From Dromaius novaehollandiae (taxonomy: Eukaryota; Chordata; Aves; Casuariiformes; Dromaiidae), in NCBI RefSeq assembly GCF_036370855.1, contig NC_088106.1, forward strand, positions 32,874,501 to 32,938,500: 64,000 nucleotides of DNA, in the 5' to 3' direction. Shown here piece after piece: positions 11,901-23,293 of this stretch. Under the pieces are notes generated by a model. The model had not been told where the DNA came from, did not search any database, and worked only from the letters and a program-made list of their open reading frames with translations. The position numbers and the translations under genes were made by a program. Each line of letters starts with the position of its first letter. Positions within the stretch are counted from its first letter, which is position 1.

Positions 11901-14900
11901 AGTAGAAGTAAAGGTGGTCCTAGTAGAAGTAAAAAGTCATGTCACTGAAGACTTCTATCAGATGTGTTTGGGATAGAATACCGGGTACAAAAATTGTGAG
12001 GGATGCACACACACTCATTGACATATATATAAAATTAGGCTAAAAACCCAAAGAAATACAATGCCTCTTTCTACAGCAGAAATTACACTATCTGTGCCTT
12101 TTACCCAGACAGAGGGTACCGGTTACCTGTTACTGGACTGGAGAGCTTAAGGTGTCTCTTGACCAGTTCCATGCACTTATCATCCATGAACTCATATGCA
12201 GATAAGACCTCTCCCAGCATGGCTCTGCAGGTTGTAAATGTTTTCAGAACCTGAGTGAAACTCTGACACCCTTGAGACAGACCACAAAGAGAAATCAGGA
12301 ACAAAAAAACACCCCCAGAAAAACTTTTAATAAGTTTTAAAAAAGCCTGTCAGGCTTCAAATCATCTTTCTCATCTCTAACAAATGTAAATGACAACCCT
12401 ACCTGGGTTTAAATCAACAGTTCCTGTAATGGTTTAGTTTCACTTGGTTTTGAAGGTATCAGAGCAGAACAGCAGGAGCATATAGCAACTGGTCTTTGCT
12501 GTGGCAAAATCTCTAAGATTGTACCAGTTTGTACCAAAACGTCTGCCCCATCCCCAGTTCTCAGCACAGGCAAGAAGACAACCGAAGAGGAGCTTGAATG
12601 TCAGATAGTAAGAGTCTAGAATAATTCTGGTGTCCACTGCACATATCCCACAGGTTTATCAGGGCTCAGAGTACCCTCACCTCCTAGGAGTTTAGCTCTC
12701 TGCACTCAAGGCCACCTCTCTGATAAGAGCAAGGTGTTTGAGCAGCCCCAGCTAACCTGGGTACTTTTCAGGAAAAAGCTGGAAGAAGTCTCAGTGGAGG
12801 TTCCCTGCCAAGGCTTTGCTAAAAAGCCTCAGCAGGGGTTCTCTGACTTTCGCTCAGGAGCAGCTTTTAAGCAGCTGCACTGCAACCATGCCTGTGCCTG
12901 GCCATGTACCCCACTGAGCTGCTCTCTGACCTGCAGACTTGACTTCCCAGCCCTGCCCTGTCACTATGGTCTTGCCTAGTGATCACTGGACCGAGGCTGC
13001 CCCTGCTTACTGTCACTGGATGTGCCCTGCTCACCTCCGCTGGGTACTGTGGGACAGGGCCCTCACTGGTGATGGCACTGCCTTTGCCTGCCTGTTTGTC
13101 CTGCTAAGCTCCTGGCTCTCCTTCGCTGTGGAGCAGCCTGCCCTTGCAGGTATTTTATACATTTGTACCACAGACATAAAATACCTACACAAGTATTTTA
13201 ACAGACAGCACAGTACTAATTCTCAGAAACAGACTCATGCTTATCATGAGACCAGTGCTTTCTTCTCTCTGTTTCTACTCCCTTCACAATCTCTGATTTC
13301 AGGTGTGAAATTATTAATAGCAGCTCATAAGGCAGCCTCTTTTCTTGCTACAGACCCCAAATCAGCTCTTGTTTTCCTGATAGTATCAACATAATTACTA
13401 CTGTGTAGCAACACATGGCTGGGGAGCAAGTCTACCGAGGCGCCTACCTAGGAATGCCAGATTCACAGCCTTAGGTTTCTGAGGACAGAGTATGGAGACA
13501 GCAGTGATAATTCCCAAGGTTCCCTCAGATCCAATAAAAAGCTGCTTCAAGTCATAGCCAGTGTTATCCTTGCGCAGAGATGCCAAGCAGTCCAGAACCG
13601 AGCCATCAGCCAGCACCTGCAAGAGAACAAGGAGACTCAAGCAAAACACCTATGCAGAAAGCTGCTGTGATGAGCTTGTCTGACATACTAAGCTGATGAA
13701 AACCTGCTGCTAGCCTCCTTGTGCTGAGGAATGTTACACCAGCGACTGCCTGTTCCTACACTCTCTTCATCTCTCCCCCATCCCCAAATCTCTCCACTCC
13801 TCCTCCCCTGTCCTTCCCCAAACTTGTCTCCTTTTTGTTCAGAGGTGCTGTTTGCATACATCCTGAAAGAACAATAACAGAAAATTGAGTTTACACAACT
13901 TTTCTTACCAACCACTGCTGACAAGATCAACCATTCTTGGAAGCCCTAACTCCAGTCATTCAATGGAAACAAAGAGCACTTTTGAAACAGTGAATGTAGT
14001 TAACTGGAGTGAAGCAAGTCCTCCACCACTTGAGCCCTTAAAAATCAGGACTGAATGCCTCTAAGATATGTCATTATTTAAGGCTGCTTTTAAGCTAGAG
14101 GGACTAATGTGAGAGACAAAAATTCCCCCTTTTGAGCCTACACAGTAAAACACCAAACGTGGCTTTTGTTGCCTAGCCAACTTATTTTCTATTTGCTCTC
14201 TGCTCCCAGTCCTAGAAATCTTTTAGATTCACCAGCCCCAGTCTTTACACACAGAGGCACAGGCCTTGTAGGGCTGACCAGGCTGAAGAACACTTCACGG
14301 GCCACAAAAAGCTGTGGTAATATGGAATAATTCTAAGAGAAAGCCAACAAGCAAACAAACCCAAAGTAGGCTTGTCTGTTAAATGCTGAGTGTTTAACAA
14401 ATGCATCTTGGCAGGTCTGAAATTCTGAGCGAGAAGCCACTACAAGAGGACTGTAGGATGGATTTTTCTTAGCAGAGCACTCCAGAGATCCACCACTTCA
14501 CAGATGAATCAACCTCATCCAGGTAACCTGTGATCACCAAATCTCTCCCCACCTTCTTCTCATTTCTCTGGATAAGAAAACCATCTAATATCACTTGTAT
14601 CAGTAAGGACAGAGCTGGAAGCTGTGGTATAACTAAAAGATGCTACATTGATGAATACACTTGTTGACACTCCTCAAAAGAGCCAACAGTTAAAAGTGGG
14701 ATCCTGGAGAGGATCTTGTCTGCATAATGGATAGCTGAGGGCTAGAGCAGTGAAAATGGGATAACAGGGAGAGGTCAGACGCAAACGGGAACTGCGAGGT
14801 ACTCGCCTTACCACTTCCAGTCCTAGCACTGTCCCTCGGAGAGAGCCATATCTCAAGAGCCGTAAGCCTCCGGCATTTGTGGCCACATTACCACCAATGT

Positions 14901-17900
14901 GACAGCTACCTTTTGCTCCCAAGTCAAGTGGCATGATAAAGCCCTTCTCCTCCAGGTACTGGTTCAGGTTCTCTAAGATGCAGCCAGCTTGGCACACAAG
15001 GATTCCTGAAACATGAACATACTGTTGTAACTTGATGCCCAAAAAGGTGACTCCTAAAGAGTCAGAATAGTACAATCATTTGCAACCACTTGCTCTTCCT
15101 CCAAAGCTTTCTGGGGCTCAACTTAAACCCAGAAGAACTCTGTGTATGCCATAGGGCTTTGTCCTGCTCTTCCTTAAGCCTATGGGAGCTTGGCCATTGA
15201 CTTAACATCTGGTCATTTAGAGCCTTGGACATGTAAAACACTGACATTAAGTATATCTCTGCCCATAATTCTCCCCCTGTCAATGTTTTAAGGACCAAAA
15301 TACTCAAACAAGCCTGGTTTCTCACTTTCCAAATTCAAAAAACCTATAAACTTTCCCCATCCCTCTCTTCCCTCTGCCAGAGCAAAGTTATCGTGTGCCT
15401 CCTTCACCACTGTCATTCTGTTCAACCTGTTGGTTTCTCATTTGGATTTGTAAAAGAACAGAATGCACATGGGTATTTCTCTTCTCTCTTTCTTCCTCTC
15501 TCTGCCATCAGATGGATTTTTAGACATGCTGCTGTTACCACCTAAGAGTACATCAGTAGCAGAAATCTGGATTTAACAAATCTCTGATGCCCACTACGAT
15601 GCTGCCGGGCTGAACCTTGCTGATGATGCAGTTATCGACTCCCAGAAGGAAGGCTGGGTTAGAGCAAGAGCCTTCTTTCTGTGAATAACATGTCTGTGAT
15701 ATTTACCAGACACCTTGTCAAAGCTGATGATCTGGCTCATGAGAACCGTGGAGAGAATGATCTCGTCGAAGACAGGAACACTGCCCCCAACAAGGCCTGT
15801 GTTACCTCCTTGTGGGTTTACGGCCAAGTTCCTCTCACAGCAGTACCTGGAAGGGAATAGGTTTCCCAAAGTATTATGCTTCTCAGGACCATGCCCTAGT
15901 CTATCAGAAGAGTTTCACCCCCTTGCATATTGCCAGTTCTACCACGCAATTTCTGCCTGAAAAATCACAGCTCACTCCGTTTATAAATTAGCTATTCATG
16001 TAGCAACTTGACTTCTTCAATGGGGTCTGACAGATCTGCAGTCATTTAAGACATTATTGCCTTCCCCAGTCCCTCTTCAAGAAATTAATGCCCTACAGTA
16101 ACAAAGCATGTGCATCTATGCCTTAACTGCTCCATCTGTCAGCCTGCCATATCGGTGCAAAGTGCCATCCATCAAATCCTCTCTGAACTCGCAGAAGTTC
16201 TTGTACAATTGGTTACACAAAGCTGTACTGCACCAGCAAGTTTTTCAGAAGTCCTGAGATTTACTGTACTCTGTATTTCTGTTGTAACAGAGCTCGGACC
16301 AGGTTCACGCAGCTTTTAACTCTTTAGCCAAATGGTGATCTTGTCTCCTGATGCTCAGCTAGACCTGGTCTCACACCCCTGAATTAGAGAAGTGTTATTA
16401 CTGATTTAGTGGACTAAAAGATCAGCTCCTCAAACTGCCTGATGCTGGCATCAGGCCCAACATCTCTACAGCAGGATATATATATTTTTTCATTTCTCCT
16501 AATCTTCTTTCCCTTCCTCAGATGGAGCATTCCTGAATCCTTCAACACAACCGCTCCCATTGAGCACTGGTACAGTGCCTAATTTTGTCAGTTTAGTAGA
16601 GCAGAAAAGTTTTTAATGCTAAAACCACTCTCTTATCTCTCCCTCTCTCTCATGTCTTTCCCTCATTCCAAGTATCCTCGAGAACTTTTGAATCTTCTAA
16701 TCAAAGCCAGCAACACAAACTTAGAAAGTCTGCTGCTGTCCCTTTAGCCTTTGCAAGGATGTCTGGCCAGGAAACAAGAATTTCGTTTGGTAAAACAAGT
16801 GAAAGTTCAGCCTTTGTTTCTGCCTGGTACTGACATGACACAATCACCTCAGAACAGCCAGTGGGCTAGGAGGAGCACTGGGCCTAGGAGATACAAGGCA
16901 CAGGTTCAAGTCCCTTTCTGCATTGAAAAGTGTCAGCTCCTTCTGTGGAAACATGTCTAGTTAGGAAACCATCATTTTAGCACAGTTTCTTAAGGAAACT
17001 ATGCAGTCACCCAACTTGCTTATGTATTTATCCAACAGTCTCTTATCAAACAGCTGATGAATCTACCGGCTAAAGTCAACCACCATTAAAGCACCCTAGA
17101 AGCCTCAAAAACATATGATTTCTATGATGGTTCTGCACAAAATAGATCAAAAACAGGGTACAAACAGATCCAAAGACCATGTGTTTGCTCTTCTTCTCAC
17201 AGCAGTAAAGAGGCAGGGTGGTTTTTGTCCCTTCTGACAGTAAAAAGACAGTGATCGATAAGCATGTAGGTACCGCTGAGCCACCAGCAAGCGCACACTT
17301 CTGGACTAACAGCAGCACACAGCGTCTCCTGTTCAGTGAGCAGGCGGAACAAAAGGTATGCAAGGAAACAGTGAGGAATCTAAGGGACTGTGGGGGGAAT
17401 ATGGAATATAAAGGTCAGAATATAGAGTTAAAGTCACTGAAGTTCAACCACAGGACATACAGTAAAGAAGAGGGCAGCTTCAGTAGTTCCTGTGCTCATG
17501 GCAATCAGTTGTCTGAGTATCTGAAAGTTTCCTTCGCCTGGCTGATCCTCCCAAATTAGACCAAAGTTTGTTCACTCCAAAGCCCAGATAAAAAAGGTGC
17601 ATATTACCTGAGAACCTGAGATACCTCTGCTGCTGTCTGTGGCTTCAACAACAGCTTACTACAGCCTGCAATGAAAGCAAGGGACTCTCAAGACAAGTTG
17701 TAGGCTGTATAGAAATCAGAAAGAGAAAGGTGGCAACGCATTACATCTGAAGTAACAACACTCACAGAATCACAGAACGGTTGAGGTTGAAAGGGACCTT
17801 TAGTGGTCATCTAGTCCATCCTGCCTGCTCAAGCAGACTCACCTAGGGCAGGCTGCCCAGCTCCCTATGCAGATGGCTTCTGAACAGCTCCAAGGATGGA

Positions 17901-19161
17901 GACTCCACAACCTCTGCAGGCAACCTGCTCCAGTGCTCTGCCACCCTCACAGGAAAAAAGTTTTTCCTCATGTTCAAATGGAGCTGCCTGTGTTTCAGTT
18001 TGTGCCTGTTGCCTCTTGTCCTGTCACCGGGCACCACTGAAAACAGTCTGGCCCCATCATCTTTATACCCTCCCTTCAGATATTTAAAAGCATTCATAAG
18101 ATCCCCGCTCAGTCTTCTCTTCTTCAGGGTCAACAATCCCAGCTCTCTTCAGTCTTTCCTCATATGAGAGATGCTCCAGTCCCTTAATCGTCTTAGCAGC
18201 CCTTCGCTGCACTTGCTCCAGTAGCTCCATATCTGCCTTATACTGGGGACCCCAGAACTGGACACAGCACTATGAGCTAGAGTTACCTTAGTCTTTTCCT
18301 TTCAAACAAACAAACATTTTCAATAGTGAGCTTTCTCTTAAACCACTGTAAAAACTCTGCATGTGGACACAGACTTCATTTCCAGTGGAGGAAGTTGTTT
18401 TATGTTCTTATGAAATTTTTGACAAAAACAAGAGAAAAAACAGACACTTGTTTCTGAGGTTCAGTCAAAAATTCAGAAACTGCTAACAGAACTCCTTCGT
18501 GTCAGGCAAAACCTAATGAGGCAGCTAACTGGATTCAGATTTTCTTTGATGAAAGTCTGAAAATTTCCAGAAACTAGGAACTTCTCACAGAAGTATCTTC
18601 TATGAGGAAAAAATACTCTGAATAAATTTTGATCCACTCTAATAACTAACTGACTTAGCAGGATCTGTAAAGAGTTGCTCTGCTACAAACAGGGAGAAGA
18701 TTTTTGTTGGCAGACTTTCTATTCTGGTGGGCTAATGGGGGCAGTGAAGAGGTTTTGCCAAAATTAAACAAACAAGTTCACTTACCTCGGACTGATTTAA
18801 GCCAGTCCACATTAAATGGTTTCAATTCTTCTGGATTTGTGATGACTCTCCCAGGCATTATGCGCTCAAAGAAAGCTATGTCATCATTGGAAACATGGGA
18901 GAAGGGCAGGCGCTGCACGTTGTAACGCTCACTGGTCAGCATGACCTCCTGGAGGCTGAGGGAGGCTGGATGGAGAGCCCTCCTGCTCTGAGGACTCACG
19001 CCCCATGGCATCAACACTGGTTTCTTCTGCTTAAGTGTCCGCTTAAGGGCAGGAGCTGTGCTCCACTGTACCACGGTCCTCCTATGAAAGTTCATCAGCC
19101 ACCTTGGCTGAGTCCAGTGACTCCAAACAGCATGATGACAGACCACAGAGGAAAGCACCAT
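8944..19161 (-). CDS. D2HGDH: D-2-hydroxyglutarate dehydrogenase, mitochondrial (9 coding exons, 549 aa)
   Basis: This FAD enzyme of the mitochondrial matrix oxidises D-2-hydroxyglutarate to 2-oxoglutarate. Coding exons in transcript order are 19161-18786, 17665-17608, 15846-15707, 15005-14812, 13616-13448, 12270-12127, 11658-11516, 10632-10467 and 9203-8944; all join in frame. The start at 19161 has a perfect Kozak context (GCCACCATGG); an in-frame ATG 24 bases upstream has a poorer one. Residues 1 to about 70 are basic and serine-rich, fitting a transit peptide. The FAD-binding PCMH region includes [13 protein letters not shown] (about 155-167) and [15 protein letters not shown]. The C-terminal metal and substrate site is visible as [11 protein letters not shown] (H462, H469) and SAEHG (E503). 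The C-terminus resembles human [10 protein letters not shown]. At 549 residues it exceeds the human 521, the excess lying before the catalytic part. One intron uses a GC donor. A CR1 copy lies in the first intron between coding exons. Confidence 0.97.
11510..11515 (-). other. D2HGDH: Non-canonical GC splice donor in D2HGDH
   Basis: The exon ending at 11516 finishes with codon AAG and is followed on the minus strand by GCAAGT instead of GTAAGT. The downstream exon begins cleanly after a CAG at 10633-10635 with ATG CTC TGG, and the protein reads ...KIK-MLWSLRE..., matching the human order. AAG|GCAAGT fits the known strong consensus of GC-AG introns, whose donors pair unusually well with U1 snRNA outside the mismatch. 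The nearest GT, four bases further on, would break the frame. Confidence 0.9.
12680..13160. repeat. GC-richer block of unknown origin in a D2HGDH intron
   Basis: Within the intron between exons 13448-13616 and 12127-12270, about 480 bases differ in composition from the AT-rich surroundings. They are rich in CTG, CCC and TGCC words and include repeated phrases such as GTCACT and GCCCTG. An open frame of 151 codons on the plus strand spans part of it but resembles nothing I recognise. It may be an old unclassified repeat. The support is composition only. Confidence 0.25.
17762..18275 (-). mobile_element. CR1 LINE, 5'-truncated 3' end
   Basis: The 3' terminus (plus-strand view) carries TCACAGAATCACAGAACGG, the reverse of the CR1 tail with its 8-bp ATTCTGTG repeats. 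Upstream on the minus strand are the end of the reverse-transcriptase ORF and the start of the 3' region. A 97-codon open frame (18136-17843) still reads in the style of the CR1 ORF2 C-terminus: [16 protein letters not shown], then VESPSLELF. Homology fades near 18275 at the sequence for VQFWGPQ, giving about 0.5 kb. It lies in the D2HGDH intron between the first two coding exons, in the same orientation as the gene. The fairly long intact frame suggests a moderately young copy. Confidence 0.95.
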
Positions 19162-19419
19162 GGTGGCCTTAAAATGCAAGCACAAGGCTAGCTCTCCTGC
19201 GAGTTCTTCTTGCTCCCCAGGCAGCAGAGCGCAGTTGCCTGCTCTTGGGGTTTCCCCTTACTTGAGTCAACCCACACGTAGTTTAGGCAGTCTCCCCAGT
19301 TGTAAGATTCCAGAAACAGGGCTTGTTAGATGCAAAAACCCCAGGAACGGCCACCTGGCCGGGCAGTACGGACCTAGGGGAAGCAACACCTGTCCTAAGC
19401 CAAGCCCAACAAGGACGCC

Positions 19420-19950
19420 CTTTGGAGCTTAAGCAGTGCCCTCCCGACACTCTGCTTGGAGGGCTGCCGGCCGCGGGGGCCCACAGCCCGAAGGCCGCCC
19501 CCGGGCACCCCACGCAGCCGCTGGGTGACAAACCCCCAGTGCTGGGCCTGAGGCACCTCCCGGCGCCGCGAGGGCACGGGCCGAGGGGAGCCACCGGGGA
19601 GCCCCGCTGCCAGGCGCTCGGCCGACGGGCAGCTCTCTCCCGCCGCTCCGGGCGGCGCGCTGCCCCGAAGCGGGCCGGTGACGAGCCCACGGCGAGCTCG
19701 GCCGCGACGGCCGTTACCGAGGGGGGCCCTGGCCACCGCCGGATTTAAAGACGCCGCCGCCGTGCTGCGCCGTCCGCCGCCGCCTCCTCCCCGCGGGACC
19801 CCCTCCCCCGCACGCGCGGCCCCGTAGCTGCGCGCATGCGCCCGCCGGCCGCAGGGCAGCAGCGCACCCTGGCAGCAGGAGGCCGCCGCCGCCGTCCCGG
19901 GCCCCGCCGCCCGCCGCTGCCGGGAAGCGGCGACCCCAGAGAACGTGCCC
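19420..19950 (-). promoter_or_regulatory. D2HGDH: CpG island, presumed D2HGDH promoter
   Basis: The sequence is dense in CG dinucleotides and very GC-rich, and ends abruptly at about 19,960 where AT-rich DNA of the ING5 3'UTR begins. It lies 260-790 bases upstream of the D2HGDH start codon. A minus-strand CTCG|GTAACG near 19,715 and an acceptor-like CTCGCAG near 19,200 would permit a non-coding first exon joined to the coding exon, but this is only a possibility. The transcription start is not determined. Confidence 0.8.
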
Positions 19951-19959
19951 ACGTACACC

Positions 19960-22900
19960 TTCGTTCCCAAAAATATTTTATTTATAACAATATATCCATT
20001 ATCTGTGGCATGATCCAAAAATACAGATATACATTTTTACTTTTTTCTTTTTTAATAAAAAGATTTATATTCTCTTCCATTTACAAAGGGAACATAGATC
20101 TAATTCCTTTAAAAAATAAAACAATCAGGTTAAAAGTTGTTTCACGTCCAGTTTGGATGAATTGCAATAAAGCTGAACACCACAAAAATATTTAGGTGTC
20201 TTGACAATCTTTAGTGGAACATTCCTTTACATATCACAGTCTTGTTCATCCTTCTCCATAAAAATATATTTAACACTGTACATTCAAAATTCAGGAGAAA
20301 GATTTCAATGCTTTAGTGACCAAAAATGAAGGCCATTGGTATTTCCACTTAAAATAGAGCCAAAAATCTCTAAACCCAAATGTAAATGGCCAACAAACGC
20401 TCTCGAGCCTGTGACAACTGGTAGAGCCTCCGTGCTGATATGTCCTGAATAGGAGTTTATTGCTCATATCAGTTCAGATGGCCTGACATATCTGAGACGT
20501 TATGCTGCGAAGAAGAGTATGTTTTTACCTCACACTGTTTCTGATACCCAGGAAAGTATCCTTAAGGACTGCTGCTAACTTCCAGGGTGTTAGTTATTTT
20601 TGTTTTTTTTTCCTCTTTGCTGGTTAAAATGGAAAACATCTGTTCTGAGCCACAAAAAGAACTGCTGACAAAATATATTTTGCTGTCCTGACTGACCATC
20701 TTTTCTGAGTTTAGGGCAGTCGGCTTTGCACTTATTCATCCATAGCTGCCAATTTCCACAACAGTGTGTTTCCAGCAACACCTCCAAAGAGGTGCAATAT
20801 AATTTTGAGATCGATTTAAATCGAACGCTTTAAATCCAATGCTTAACCACTATTATTAAAGCCCTCAAAAAAAAAAGTTGTATAGAGGATCATTGGATGG
20901 AAGGGGAAAATAAAATCTGAAACAGCATCAACACTAGTCTTCAGGACACAGTGACACTCCTACATTAATCCAGTGTAACAGGTTAATGAGGTACAGGTCT
21001 TACTCACTGGTTACTGAATTAAAAGCTGGTTCATGAGGTATCATGATTCCTTTCATACACAGGCAGAAGGAAAAAGAGGGCCGACTGTATTTCTAAGTTC
21101 AGGTTTGTGTGACTGTGCTTTTTCTTCCCCTTCTCAACAGCAATCGCCTTTAATTTGTGTGTGTGCTTTTGGTACGCTTTTACAATGATAACAATGACAA
21201 ATGAACATAATCTTGTAAACATAACTATGGAAACTTCATATACAACATGTGGAGTGATGCAACATAATGAAGACATGTACAACATCACACTTTAAATGAA
21301 AGGACCCGGGAGACAATTTTTTCCTATAGCAGATACAATAGTCCAGAACATGTTCACAGAAAACCTGTATCAGTAGCAAAAGTTTTCTTTTATGACAGTT
21401 CTGATATACCTGCAGCATCTACAAAGTACGACAAACCAAAAGCAAGAAAGGAAAATTGGCAAGAGCTGTGTTCTACTTTCTTTCACATGAAGGTAGCTAA
21501 CAGAAAAAAAAAAAAAACCTTTTGTTCTGGAAGCCGGTTCTGAAATCCGACTAGAAGTGTTTTTCTTCTATATTCTTTACTCGGATTGTTTTTAAAGCAG
21601 AACAAAAGCTTATCTGGAAACCTCTTAATGCCTTTCCAACAGTCTATATCAAGAGTTCCTGCACAATGGCAAGCAAACTAGTGCACAGCCTAGCACAGAG
21701 CTGCCACGAACACTTATCACGGGTCACAGACATCAAAGTTCATGAACCCTGGTCTATACTGCTGCAGACTACTTTTTTTTTCCCTGGCAGAAAACCTTTC
21801 CCCACAACATCTCCTTCTGCTGTAGGCAGCAAAGCTCCAGAATACAGGATATACAAAGGTGAGTGTCATCTTTGGTCTTCCCTCAACTCCTGCATCCACT
21901 ATAACTCAAAAGAAGGAAAAAAAGAGAAAGACTTATTTTTGTATTCCTGATTTCCCTCTCTTCCTTTCACTGCCGCGAGTGACACTGTGATGATAGCAAG
22001 GATTCACATTTACAAACTGAAAAGCAGCTTAAAATAGTCAAGAACAGGCAAATGTGCCTCCACCAGAAAAGACAAGTCATTTTAAAACATTCCTGGTGAG
22101 TGACCTTCTTTTTTAATAGGAGTGGTTCATAGCAAATGCTATTTAAAAAAAAGAAAAAAAAAACAACTACCACCACATTGCCTCCCTTTCAGCCTTGCTG
22201 CACCATCAGAAGAATCTATGCATCTTCCTTTAATAGTCTTCTGTTAAAACTTGTTTCCTGATTTACTGAGGTGCAACACAGGCATACACAAGTAACAAAA
22301 ACCAAAAAACCAAAAAGAAAAGAAAAAAAAACAGGCCTTCATCTTATGTTATGAATAAATCAGACCCTCTATCTCTATAACAATACTCTTGTTTTCATCT
22401 TCACAGTAACAAACTTAAAAAGACTTCCAGAGAAATAGGAAACAGACAGGACAGATCAGTCACTCTCTCCCTTTCTCTCTCTCTCCTACTGCCACTAAGA
22501 AGCACTACAGGACAATTCCTTTGATATTTTTAATGTTTTCCCACAGAAGAGAAAAGCCTTTTATGGAAGGAGGTAAAAACTCAAATGGCTTGCTCCTGTT
22601 CATTTAATGTGATTGGGCATGATCAAGTCAAGTAATGGCAGTGCAAAGTTAGATGGAAGTGACTCCCAAAAGAATTCTTTCTAGTGTGCACGCACACACA
22701 CGTACACACAGAAACACATTCCCCCCATGCCTTCTCAAAACTAAACACAGTACTTGGCTTTGAGAAAATGGACACTGGAAATAGTTAACCAACTTTCTTG
22801 TTCCTTTCAATACTACCAAACTGCACAACAAATGGACTTCATGCCTGAAAAACAGCATAATTCTTGCGTGCAGGCAACAGTTACAGAAAAGTCCTCCTTC

Positions 22901-23293
22901 CCCATCACGCTAAGCTCCAGGCCGACACTATTTTGATGATAGTGATGGACCACACTGAAGATACAGCTGTCTCATTCCCCTGCAGTGCCTTATGTGGTTT
23001 CACAGACTCCTATAAAACTAGTAAAAGTTACAGCTACAGGCTGCCCTAGCACTTCATAGTAACACAGATTTCAGTGCTGTGCAAGTGTAACATAAATAAA
23101 ATCACTGTGGCAAATTCCCTCCCTCCCAAAGTCCTTATGAAAGAACAGGAATTACAACTGGCCACTAGACAATTAAATATCAGATCAGAACAAGAAGGAG
23201 GGTAGGTTAAAGAAAATCAAGGATAATATTGCAACATGAAGGAAAGAATACGTTAAACTCTTCTTGCCTCAGAGGATGTATTCTCTGTACTCC
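19960..23293 (-). terminator. ING5: ING5 3'UTR and poly(A) site
   Basis: After the ING5 stop at 23294 the minus strand runs about 3.3 kb without recognisable exons or interspersed repeats. It ends at ATAAATAAAA (AATAAA at 19982-19977), followed within 30-50 bases by a strong GT-rich downstream element (GGTGTACGTGGGCACG on the minus strand). An internal AATAAA at about 20461-20456 could give a slightly shorter form. The sequence is AT-rich with many A and T runs, as expected of a long 3'UTR. The assignment is by signal, not transcript data. Confidence 0.7.

Noticed and set aside
19283-20018. Long frames through the D2HGDH CpG island (135-207 codons)
   Set aside because: GC-rich DNA has few stop codons. 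The frames exist on both strands, are rich in R, G, A and P, and match nothing known.
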